Shown one piece after another: positions 1 through 6,776 of a stretch of DNA of 24,660 bases. Under the pieces are notes generated by a model, which did not search any database, was not told where the DNA came from, and was given only the letters and a program-made list of their open reading frames with translations. This DNA is from Bacillota bacterium (GTDB lineage Bacteria > Bacillota > Clostridia > Peptostreptococcales > Anaerovoracaceae). Where the stretch lies: contig JAFZRG010000203.1 in assembly GCA_017619985.1 (NCBI GenBank), forward strand, positions 1-24,660, in the 5' to 3' direction. Both the position numbers and the translations under genes were made by a program. The first letter of the stretch is position 1, and every line of letters begins with the position of its first letter.

Positions 1-2
1 AA

Positions 3-89
3 AACGGTGTGGTACATTCTCTGAATGCTGATCTGGACCGGGACACCATGTTGAAAATCATGGAGAACATTGTCGTTTTAAGGGATTAG
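3..89 (+). CDS. C-terminal end of an upstream protein (5'-truncated)
   Basis: An open frame runs in from the left edge and stops at TAG 87-89, giving a 28-residue tail that ends in DTMLKIMENIVVLRD. The pattern of a glycine, a short strand (VVHSL), then an acidic turn and an amphipathic helix with LLKI-like spacing resembles the end of DUF4367-type extracytoplasmic domains, but this is too short to assign. It lies 15 bases upstream of the M23 peptidase gene with no terminator between, so the two are probably co-transcribed. Confidence 0.5.
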   Translation, partial: NGVVHSLNADLDRDTMLKIMENIVVLRD

Positions 90-104
90 AAAAAGGGGAA
101 AAAC

Positions 105-1667
105 ATGAAAAAGAAAGTAATCATTGCGGTCACCGTTCTGGCACTGCTCGCGGCAAGCGCATACATCTATGCGACGGTCAGCGCCAGGGGAGCGCTGAGC
201 ATGGATATCGAGAACAGCATCGTGCAGTGCCGCTACCAGATCGCTTCGTCCGGGCAGATGATCGAGGCGAAGATGTCTCTTTACATGGATGACGAACTGG
301 TGACCGCGTGGAACGGCAGTGGGAAAGACAGACTGGAATTGGCGGGTCAGGCCCAGACTGTGGGAGGCGCGACATACCGGCTGGAATGCAGCGGTACGGT
401 AGGGAGAAAGCCCTTTACGGCGTCCCCGGTCGAGAAACAGTGTCCGGACCTCGGTTATCCGTTCCGTGACCCGGCGAGTTACGACTGGGCGAAGATCAAG
501 CTGGCGGCGCAATATCTTGTCGAGATGGATACGAAAGACAGGCTTATCGTGCTGGATAAAATGGGTGTGCAATTGCCGGAGGCCTATCAAAAAGATGATG
601 TCCTGCGTGACAGCAGCATCGACGTGATCCTCACAAGCGCGGCAGAAGGCCATTGGGGCGCCTATGATTATATCGCCATGGTACAGTTGCAGGACCGTAT
701 TCTGACAGCACTGGAAAACACGAGCTTCATTGGAGAAGGATTTGATTTCCCTGATGGCAGCTATGAAATCACGCCGTCGTTTACCGCAAACACTTTTCCG
801 CAGTTCCGTTATCCGCTTGATTCCTTCACGATCACGGCTGGGTTCGCTCCATACTCTTGGGATACGAATGGGCAAAGTCTCCATACCGGCCTCGATCTGG
901 CGGCGAAGAAGGGGACGGAGATCCATGCTGCTGCGGACGGTATCGTGACCACTGCCGAATTCGACTATGAAAAAGGCTATGGGTATTATATCGTGATCGA
1001 CCACGGCAATGGCCTGGAGACGCTCTATGCCCACTGCAGTGAGCTGCTGGTGGAAGCAGGGCAGACCGTTTCTCAGGGCGACCTCATCGCCCGGGTCGGG
1101 TCGACCGGCACTGCGACCGGTCCGCACTGCCACTTCGAGATCCGCGTAAACGGAGAGCCGGTCGATCCGACGCTTGTCCTCGGACCCGGTCTGCCTTTGA
1201 TCGAAGGTCTGGGCTTTGAAAAGAGCGGTGACTTCTGGCTCCATGCGACGGGGATCGACGCTCAGGTCGTGGAATATTCCATACCGACAAAGACCAGCAG
1301 CTGGGAGATCGAAGGAAGCCTGTACTTCGCGGATCCGAGGTTCCTGGGGTCTTACTTCGACAAAAAAACGATCGAGGGTAACGCTTCCTGGGGATTGGGG
1401 TCCTCGAGCGTCAGTCCCTATGCTACGATCGATTTCTGCTGGAGGGAGAACAGCCCGGAGAACGACGGAGGCGCGATCTACGGTCCCGGCATCGAATGCG
1501 TCGTGGACGTGATCGACAGGAAACTAATCGAAAAGACCATCGATGACCCCTACGGCGACGCTGACATCACGCTGACGGACGACGAACTGATCGAGATCGG
1601 CTGTAAACTGGCGAGCATCCTGTACAGCGCGCAGGCGTATGATACAATGTTCAATGGGGAGAGATAA
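105..1667 (+). CDS. Membrane-anchored M23 (LytM-type) peptidoglycan endopeptidase
   Basis: This is a predicted cell-wall hydrolase that would cut peptide cross-links in peptidoglycan from outside the membrane. Residues 1-23 form a basic start plus a hydrophobic segment, either a signal anchor or an uncleaved signal peptide. The M23 domain spans about residues 235-360. Zinc ligands of the LytM type are visible: H260 and D264 in HTGLD, and H343 in HCHFE. The catalytic histidines are H310 (YAHCS) and H341. Because the active site is complete, an enzyme is more likely than a degenerate EnvC/NlpD-like activator. About 210 residues before and 155 after the domain match nothing I recognise. The ATG at 105 follows AAGGGG with 6-base spacing. 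The next gene starts 14 bases downstream, suggesting an operon. Confidence 0.88.
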   Translation: MKKKVIIAVTVLALLAASAYIYATVSARGALSMDIENSIVQCRYQIASSGQMIEAKMSLYMDDELVTAWNGSGKDRLELAGQAQTVGGATYRLECSGTVGRKPFTASPVEKQCPDLGYPFRDPASYDWAKIKLAAQYLVEMDTKDRLIVLDKMGVQLPEAYQKDDVLRDSSIDVILTSAAEGHWGAYDYIAMVQLQDRILTALENTSFIGEGFDFPDGSYEITPSFTANTFPQFRYPLDSFTITAGFAPYSWDTNGQSLHTGLDLAAKKGTEIHAAADGIVTTAEFDYEKGYGYYIVIDHGNGLETLYAHCSELLVEAGQTVSQGDLIARVGSTGTATGPHCHFEIRVNGEPVDPTLVLGPGLPLIEGLGFEKSGDFWLHATGIDAQVVEYSIPTKTSSWEIEGSLYFADPRFLGSYFDKKTIEGNASWGLGSSSVSPYATIDFCWRENSPENDGGAIYGPGIECVVDVIDRKLIEKTIDDPYGDADITLTDDELIEIGCKLASILYSAQAYDTMFNGER

Positions 1668-1681
1668 CAGGCGTATTATTT

Positions 1682-1918
1682 ATGAGCAAACTGCTGCAGG
1701 ACAACTACAAACAAAAAGTCGATCGGCTCACTTTGGAAACAAAGATCCAGGAAGGCGGCATACGCAGCGATGAGATCGACGACCACGCGGAGGATGTTCC
1801 TCCTGCAAAGAGCGATCTCGCGAACTTTATGGACCGCGCAGGCTGGGGGATCCTGGTCGCAATTCTCGTGCTTGCCGTGTTTGGCTTCATTCTCTGGCGG
1901 AATTTTTTCAGTCTGTAA
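1682..1918 (+). CDS. Small protein with one C-terminal transmembrane helix
   Basis: This 78-residue protein has a charged, probably cytoplasmic N-terminal region (residues 1-50, with mixed Lys/Asp/Glu) and one hydrophobic helix at about residues 54-72 (GWGILVAILVLAVFGFILW), ending in a short RNFFSL tail. That layout fits a tail-anchored membrane protein. I recognise no family. It starts 14 bases after the M23 gene on the same strand and is followed by a terminator, so it probably shares that transcript and may act with the peptidase at the membrane. The ribosome binding site is weak (AACAGG about 10 bases upstream), so expression may depend on coupling. Confidence 0.6.
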   Translation: MSKLLQDNYKQKVDRLTLETKIQEGGIRSDEIDDHAEDVPPAKSDLANFMDRAGWGILVAILVLAVFGFILWRNFFSL

Positions 1919-1946
1919 TGCGAGATCTCCAGATGCTTTCCTTTAT

Positions 1947-1989
1947 GCGGCACAGCGGCGTCGGCGCGTTGCTTTATGCCGCTTTTTTT
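1947..1989 (+). terminator. Rho-independent terminator after the M23 / small membrane protein unit
   Basis: GCGGCA (1947-1952) pairs with TGCCGC (1977-1982), and seven T residues follow (1983-1989). An inner CAGC/GTTG pairing (1953-1956 with 1968-1971) can extend the stem across a bulge. The outer stem is only 6 bp, so strength is moderate. Confidence 0.6.
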
Positions 1990-1997
1990 AGTACAAT
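1969..1997 (+). promoter_or_regulatory. Candidate promoter for the CitX-CitG fusion gene
   Basis: TTGCTT (1969-1974), a 17-base spacer and TACAAT (1992-1997). The -10 matches 5 of 6 consensus bases and the -35 only 3 of 6. The -35 lies within the preceding terminator hairpin. The predicted start site is about 2004, some 24 bases before the ATG. Confidence 0.45.
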
Positions 1998-2027
1998 TTT
2001 CATAGATCGAAAGGGGTCTGAAGATCT

Positions 2028-3314
2028 ATGACAGAAATCAGAAAAGTCGAGCTGCCGGACATGCTGGCCTGCCGTGAGGCGAGGGCCGCCAGGCAGAGGC
2101 AGCTGATAGAGGAATATAAAAAACCTGTCGTTTCTCTGAGCATGAACATCGCAGGGGACGTCAAGCGCACGCCCGCGATCTCCATGCAGCAGAAAGACGG
2201 GGAAGAGGACTTCAAGGCTGCGGCCGCGAAGGCCGGCCTTGCGATGCTCTTTGAAGAGCGTTCGGACGCCTTTACGGGTCCGGAGAGCATGTTGGTCTTC
2301 GACGCGGACGCGCAGGTCCTGAAGGACATCGGCGTCGCGATCGAGGACGAGACGCCCTGGGGGCGCCTGTACGACATCGACGTCATCGGCACGGACGGGG
2401 AGAAGCTGTCCCGGCCTGAACCGAGGCGCTGCATCGTATGCGGAGGTCCCGCGGCGGACTGCGCGCGGAGCAGGGCACACGGGCTGGATCAGATCTGTGA
2501 AGCGGCGGACGGTCTCATCGGCCAGTACCTCGGCGATACGCTCGGCACGGCTGCGGCGTCGGCCCTGGTGCGCGAGGCGGCGCTCACGCCGAAGCCCGGT
2601 CTCGTGGACGCCGCGAACAACGGCGCCCACAAGGACATGGACCTGGATCTACTGCTGACCTCAGCATCCGCTATAAGGCCGTTTTTCGCCCAAATGGCGG
2701 GTTTTTCCGCGGCTTACGGGACAGATATCGAAGCGCTCATAAAGATCGGCAAATCGGCGGAAAAAGCCATGTTCGCCGCGACGAAAGGCGTCAACGCCCA
2801 CAAGGGTGCGATCTTCGCGTTCTCGCTGTATCTGGCGGCCGTTGCTGACGTCTTGATGCGCGGTGGTGACCCGGTCGAAAAGGTCAAGGACCTCGCAGCG
2901 GAAAAAGTCGCGAACGCCAGACCGTCCGCGCCGACCCACGGGGACGCGGTTCGCGCGGTCTACTCCGGTTTCGGCAGGGAAGGCGCGCTCGCGGAGGCCT
3001 GCAAGGGCTTCCCGATGGCGCTGCTGGCCATGCAGACGATACGCGAAACAGGGGACGACCTGCTGGCGCTGTGCCGGGTCATGAGCCAGCTCGCGGACAG
3101 CAACGTGCTGTACCGCAGCGGCGTCAAGGGGCTGAACTGGGTCAGATCCGAAGCATCCCGGCTGTGCGCCATGGATGCGGTCGAGCGGAACGCGGGGCTG
3201 CGCGTCATGGACCAGGCCTGCATCGCCCGCAACATCTCTCCCGGCGGAGCGGCGGATATGCTCGCGCTGGGCATGTTCCTGGCGGATCTGCCGGCGGAAT
3301 TGTTCCAAAGTTAG
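2028..3314 (+). CDS. citXG: Fused CitX-CitG: citrate lyase prosthetic-group synthesis and transfer
   Basis: This 428-residue protein joins two enzymes that mature citrate lyase. The N-terminal CitX part (about 1-158) is apo-citrate lyase phosphoribosyl-dephospho-CoA transferase, with GRLYDIDVIG at 112-121 and a CxxC...C...H cluster (C135, C138, C145, H151) typical of CitX. The C-terminal CitG part (about 160-428) is triphosphoribosyl-dephospho-CoA synthase, with EAALTPKPGLVDAANNGAHK at 183-202 and GVNAHKGAIF at 254-263. Fused CitXG proteins are known in other bacteria. No citrate lyase subunit (citDEF) or ligase (citC) lies in the window, so the target must be encoded elsewhere. The ATG follows AAGGGG with an 11-base gap. 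The CDS ends inside the first palindrome of the feo control region. Confidence 0.93.
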   Translation: MTEIRKVELPDMLACREARAARQRQLIEEYKKPVVSLSMNIAGDVKRTPAISMQQKDGEEDFKAAAAKAGLAMLFEERSDAFTGPESMLVFDADAQVLKDIGVAIEDETPWGRLYDIDVIGTDGEKLSRPEPRRCIVCGGPAADCARSRAHGLDQICEAADGLIGQYLGDTLGTAAASALVREAALTPKPGLVDAANNGAHKDMDLDLLLTSASAIRPFFAQMAGFSAAYGTDIEALIKIGKSAEKAMFAATKGVNAHKGAIFAFSLYLAAVADVLMRGGDPVEKVKDLAAEKVANARPSAPTHGDAVRAVYSGFGREGALAEACKGFPMALLAMQTIRETGDDLLALCRVMSQLADSNVLYRSGVKGLNWVRSEASRLCAMDAVERNAGLRVMDQACIARNISPGGAADMLALGMFLADLPAELFQS

Positions 3315-3324
3315 TTATTGCTAA
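3311..3324. promoter_or_regulatory. Upstream imperfect palindrome of the feoAB control region
   Basis: TTAGTTATTGCTAA shares its TTAG and GCTAA ends with the perfect palindrome at 3351-3364. The two centres are 40 bp apart, close to four helical turns. It overlaps the citXG stop codon. It is a possible auxiliary operator for a DtxR-type metalloregulator, inferred from symmetry and position only. Confidence 0.4.
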
Positions 3325-3342
3325 TTATTTTTTGTCGGGATA

Positions 3343-3372
3343 TTGACAAGTTAGCATATGCTAATCTATAAT
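3343..3372 (+). promoter_or_regulatory. Strong sigma-A type promoter of feoAB
   Basis: TTGACA (3343-3348) and TATAAT (3367-3372) match the consensus in all 12 positions, with an 18-base spacer. The expected start site is near 3379. This places the in-frame ATG at 3358 upstream of transcription and supports the ATG at 3412 as the feoAB start. Confidence 0.85.
3351..3364. promoter_or_regulatory. Perfect 14-bp palindrome in the feoAB promoter spacer (probable operator)
   Basis: TTAGCATATGCTAA is perfectly symmetric and sits between the -35 and -10 boxes, where a bound repressor would block RNA polymerase. DtxR/IdeR/MntR family sites also have TTAG...CTAA arms, and feo genes are common targets of iron-sensing DtxR-type repressors. 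Assignment to that family is inference; no regulator gene of this type lies in the window. Confidence 0.6.
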
Positions 3373-3411
3373 ACCTTTCGGCGGGGGAAACTCCGCAGAA
3401 AGGTCATTTTT

Positions 3412-5766
3412 ATGTCTGAGATCTTACGATTGAGCGATATCAGGCCGGGCGAATACGGCAGAGTGCTCGAAGTCGGCGGAGAAGGCGCGCTGCGCCAGCA
3501 CCTGCTCGATATGGGTCTGACCCCCGGCGCGGCGCTGGAAGTCATCAAATACGCCCCGATGGGCGATCCTCTCGAACTGCGCATCCACGGTTACGAACTG
3601 ACGCTGCGCCTCTCGGAAGCGGAATGCATCCGGGTGGAAAGGGCGGAAAAAGCTGCTGTCAATGCCAAGACCGGCGTGTATAAAGACATCGAACACCCGG
3701 GCCTCGGCGAATACGGCAAGACGCACGATAAATCTACAGAAAACCCATTACCGAAAACCAGCCGTATCACGTTTGCGCTGGCCGGCAACCAGAACAGCGG
3801 AAAAACCACGCTTTTCAACGCTTTGACGGGTTCGAACCAGCACGTCGGGAACTTTCCGGGGGTCACCGTCGACCGCAAAGACGGCACGATCCAGGGCCAT
3901 CCCGAGACGCGCATCACGGACCTGCCGGGCATCTACTCGCTTTCTCCCTACACCCGCGAAGAGATGGTCTCGCGGTCCTTCATCCTCGACGAGAAGCCTT
4001 CGGGCATCATCAACATCCTCGACGCGACGAGCATCGAGCGCGGATTGTACCTGACGATGCAGCTCATGGAGCTGAACGTGCCCATGGTGCTCGCTCTGAA
4101 CATGATGGACGAGCTGAGGGGCAACGGCGGTTCGGTTAACATCAACCGCATGGAATCCCTGCTCGGGATCCCCGTGGTGCCCATCTCCGCCGCGAAAGGC
4201 GACGGCATCGCGGAACTCGTGGACCACGCGCTGCACGTGGCGAAATACCAGGAAAGACCGCTGCGCAGGGACTTCTGCAGCGAGGATGAAAACGGCGGCG
4301 CCGTACACCGTGCCATCCACGGCATCATCCACCTGATCGACGACCACGCGAGAGCGGCCGGCATCCCGGCGCGCTTCGCCGCGACGAAGCTGATCGAAGG
4401 GGACGAAGCGCTGGCAGAGCAGCTCGAACTGACGCAGAACGAGCGGGAGATGGTCGAGCACATCATCGTGCAGATGGAAGAGGAGCGGGGCCTCGACAGG
4501 GCCGCCGCCATCGCGGACATGCGGTTTTCCTTCATCCAGAACCTGGTCGCGGAGAGCGTCACCCATCCGAAGGAAAGTAAGGAGAGGGAACGCAGCCGCC
4601 GCATCGATCAGGTGCTGACGGGCAAATACACGGCCATACCGGCCTTCATCCTGATCATGGCAGCCGTATTCTGGCTGACGTTCAACGTCGTCGGCGCCTG
4701 GCTGCAGGACCTGCTGGATGCAGGCATCACGGCCCTGGGCGACTGGGTCGCTACGGCAATGGCCAGTTCCGGCGCGTCCCCCATGCTGCAGAGCCTCGTT
4801 TCGGAAGGCATCTTCGCGGGCGTGGGCAGCGTGCTCAGCTTCATCCCCATCATCGTCATCCTGTTCTTCTTCCTGTCCATGCTGGAGGATTCGGGCTACA
4901 TGGCCCGCATCGCCTTCATCACGGACCGGATGCTGCGCAAAATAGGCCTGTCCGGCCGTTCCATCGTGCCCATGCTGATCGGTTTCGGCTGCTCGGTGCC
5001 GGGCATCATGGCCGCACGGACCATGCCTTCGGAGCGTGACCGCAAGATCACGATCCTGTTGACGCCCTTCATGAGCTGCACGGCGAAACTGCCGATCTAC
5101 GGCTTCCTGACGGCGGCCTTCCTCCCGGCCTGCGCAGGGCTCGTCATGGTCAGCCTCTATCTGCTGGGCATCGCCGTCGCGATCCTGTTCGCAGCCTTCC
5201 TGAAGCGTTCGGCCTTCAAGGGCGAAGCCGTTCCGTTCGTCATGGAACTGCCCAACTACCGGCTGCCCGCCGCGAAGAACGTGGCGAGGCTGCTGTGGGA
5301 CAAGGCGAAGGATTTCCTGCAGAGGGCGTTCACGATCATCTTCCTGGCGAGCCTCGTCATCTGGTTCCTGCAGCATTTCGATACAGGGCTCAACATGGTC
5401 GACGACCCGGAGACGAGCATCCTTGCGTCTGTCGCCGGCGCGATCTCGCCTGTTTTCGCGCCGCTCGGCTTCGGTACCTGGAAATTCTCCACGGCGCTCA
5501 TCACGGGCTTCATGGCCAAGGAAAGCGTCGTCGCGACCCTGACGGTGCTGTTCGGAGAGGGGACGGCCATCGCTTCCGCGCTCACGGTCCCCGCGGCCAT
5601 CGCGCTGCTGGTCTTCTGCCTGCTGTACACGCCGTGCGTCGCGGCGATCGCAGCGGTCAAGCGGGAACTCGGCGCCAAATGGGCGGCCGGCGTCGTGGTC
5701 GAACAGTGCGTCATCGCCTGGATCTTCGCGTTCCTGGCAAAGATCCTCTTCGACGCATTGCTTTGA
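3412..5766 (+). CDS. feoB: Ferrous iron transporter, FeoA-FeoB fusion
   Basis: This 784-residue protein imports Fe(II) across the cytoplasmic membrane. Residues 1-77 form a FeoA SH3-like domain (LRLSDIRPGEYGRV, HLLDMGLTPGA). A linker follows, then the FeoB GTPase domain with G1 GNQNSGKT (125-132), a G2 region around GNFPGVTV (146-153), G3 DLPG (170-173), G4 NMMD (230-233) and G5 SAAKG (259-263). From about residue 405 come the hydrophobic permease segments, including the conserved GCSVPG and CTAKLPIYGF stretches. GAAAGG lies 8 bases before the ATG. A longer in-frame start at 3358 lies inside the promoter and is rejected. FeoA-FeoB fusions are known; there is no separate feoA or feoC here. Iron-dependent repression is likely given the palindromes upstream. 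Confidence 0.95.
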   Translation: MSEILRLSDIRPGEYGRVLEVGGEGALRQHLLDMGLTPGAALEVIKYAPMGDPLELRIHGYELTLRLSEAECIRVERAEKAAVNAKTGVYKDIEHPGLGEYGKTHDKSTENPLPKTSRITFALAGNQNSGKTTLFNALTGSNQHVGNFPGVTVDRKDGTIQGHPETRITDLPGIYSLSPYTREEMVSRSFILDEKPSGIINILDATSIERGLYLTMQLMELNVPMVLALNMMDELRGNGGSVNINRMESLLGIPVVPISAAKGDGIAELVDHALHVAKYQERPLRRDFCSEDENGGAVHRAIHGIIHLIDDHARAAGIPARFAATKLIEGDEALAEQLELTQNEREMVEHIIVQMEEERGLDRAAAIADMRFSFIQNLVAESVTHPKESKERERSRRIDQVLTGKYTAIPAFILIMAAVFWLTFNVVGAWLQDLLDAGITALGDWVATAMASSGASPMLQSLVSEGIFAGVGSVLSFIPIIVILFFFLSMLEDSGYMARIAFITDRMLRKIGLSGRSIVPMLIGFGCSVPGIMAARTMPSERDRKITILLTPFMSCTAKLPIYGFLTAAFLPACAGLVMVSLYLLGIAVAILFAAFLKRSAFKGEAVPFVMELPNYRLPAAKNVARLLWDKAKDFLQRAFTIIFLASLVIWFLQHFDTGLNMVDDPETSILASVAGAISPVFAPLGFGTWKFSTALITGFMAKESVVATLTVLFGEGTAIASALTVPAAIALLVFCLLYTPCVAAIAAVKRELGAKWAAGVVVEQCVIAWIFAFLAKILFDALL

Positions 5767-5790
5767 TCCATGTCATCAAAAATAATATGC

Positions 5791-5828
5791 AAACGGCGGA
5801 GAATTTCTTCGGAATGGTCCGCCGTTTT
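5791..5828 (+). terminator. Terminator of feoAB
   Basis: AAACGGCGGA (5791-5800) and TCCGCCGTTT (5818-5827) form a perfect 10-bp stem with a 17-base loop. The T-run is short (TTTT, then GTTATAT), but the stem is strong and lies 24 bases after the feoB stop. Confidence 0.72.
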
Positions 5829-5854
5829 GTTATATAATAAAAAAGGATTACTAT
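5827..5854 (+). promoter_or_regulatory. Possible promoter of the hydrolase / 5'-nucleotidase unit
   Basis: TTGTTA (5827-5832), a 16-base gap and TACTAT (5849-5854) is one option. A perfect TATAAT at 5833-5838 without a clear -35 is another. A promoter is expected here because a terminator precedes this point and a strong ribosome binding site follows, but the exact boxes are uncertain. Confidence 0.3.
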
Positions 5855-5897
5855 CGTTTAACGTTTCTTAGATAAGTTACCTGTAAGGAGGCAATCT

Positions 5898-6749
5898 ATG
5901 AAGATCTATCCCGAATATGTCGCAAAAGACCGGGTGATGCAGCCGGGACAGGAAGGTTCAGCCGTCGACGCGCTGGACTTCGTCTGGAAGGGCAGCCGCA
6001 TCCTCGGCCAGATCTACGTACCGGTCCACACCCCCGGCGAGAAGCATCCGCTGGCGATCACGCTGCACGGCTTCCCGGGATACACCAACAACCAGGACCT
6101 GGATCACGCGCTGCGCCGCACGGGCTTCGTAACGGTCCATCCGTTCGCGCCGGGCGCCTGGGGCAGCGAAGGCTACTACACCTTCGACGGTCTCGTGGAA
6201 TGCGCGATGGCGCTGCTGGACTACTGCAAGAGCGATGAATTCGCCGAAAAGTACAGCATCTGCCGCGACAATATCTTCTTCATCGGCCACTCCATGGGCG
6301 GCATGACCTCCATCAACGTCGTGAAGAGAAGACCGGACGTCAAAGCCGGCGTCTTCCTCGCGCCGTTCGACGTTGCGCAGTTCTTCTTCGAGGGTCACGA
6401 CGCGGAAGCGGAACTGGCTCCTCTGTTCGAAGAAGGCTCCATCCTGCGCACGCCCGGACCCACGCAGGAATTCTTCCTGAAGAACGGTGCGGATACCGCG
6501 GATGACCTGCTGTTCATGAACGCAGTCGACGTCCTGAAGGACCGCAACTTCCTGTTCGTGGGCGGCGCGCTCGATCCGCTCGCTCCCCCCGCCACCATGT
6601 GCGAACCGCAGTACAAGGCTGCGAAAGCAAAGGGTGACGGAACCAAGAAACAGGAATACGTGCTGATCAATTCCGACCACGGGTTCAACGACCAGCGCAT
6701 CTTCCTGGCTCAGACCGTCGCAAACTACCTGGCAGACCTGGTAGAGTAA
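5898..6749 (+). CDS. Alpha/beta-hydrolase fold serine hydrolase
   Basis: This 283-residue cytoplasmic protein has no signal peptide. Its alpha/beta-hydrolase core shows an oxyanion-hole region HGFPG (57-61), a nucleophile elbow GHSMGG (130-135, Ser132), a probable acid Asp226 in GGALDP, and His261 in NSDHGFND. The catalytic triad is therefore complete. The substrate cannot be told; esterase or peptidase-like activity on a small acyl substrate is the general expectation. An excellent AAGGAGG lies 6 bases before the ATG. The 5'-nucleotidase gene follows after 27 bases with no terminator, so they probably share a transcript. Codon use is strongly biased to C/G-ending codons, as in the next gene, which hints at high expression. 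Confidence 0.82.
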   Translation: MKIYPEYVAKDRVMQPGQEGSAVDALDFVWKGSRILGQIYVPVHTPGEKHPLAITLHGFPGYTNNQDLDHALRRTGFVTVHPFAPGAWGSEGYYTFDGLVECAMALLDYCKSDEFAEKYSICRDNIFFIGHSMGGMTSINVVKRRPDVKAGVFLAPFDVAQFFFEGHDAEAELAPLFEEGSILRTPGPTQEFFLKNGADTADDLLFMNAVDVLKDRNFLFVGGALDPLAPPATMCEPQYKAAKAKGDGTKKQEYVLINSDHGFNDQRIFLAQTVANYLADLVE

Positions 6750-6776
6750 TATTTCATATTTCTTAAGGAGGACGAC

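Noticed and set aside
78..1244. A minus-strand open frame of about 390 codons opposite the M23 peptidase gene
   Set aside because: The plus-strand gene has a full active site. The antisense translation shows no domain.
3358..3411. An 18-codon N-terminal extension of FeoA-FeoB from ATG 3358
   Set aside because: This ATG lies in the promoter spacer upstream of the -10 box, so it would not be transcribed from that promoter. The ATG at 3412 has a ribosome binding site and gives a normal FeoA start.
3748..5376. A long minus-strand open frame opposite feoAB
   Set aside because: The composition is His/Asp/Gln/Arg-rich with no family features, as expected antisense to FeoB.
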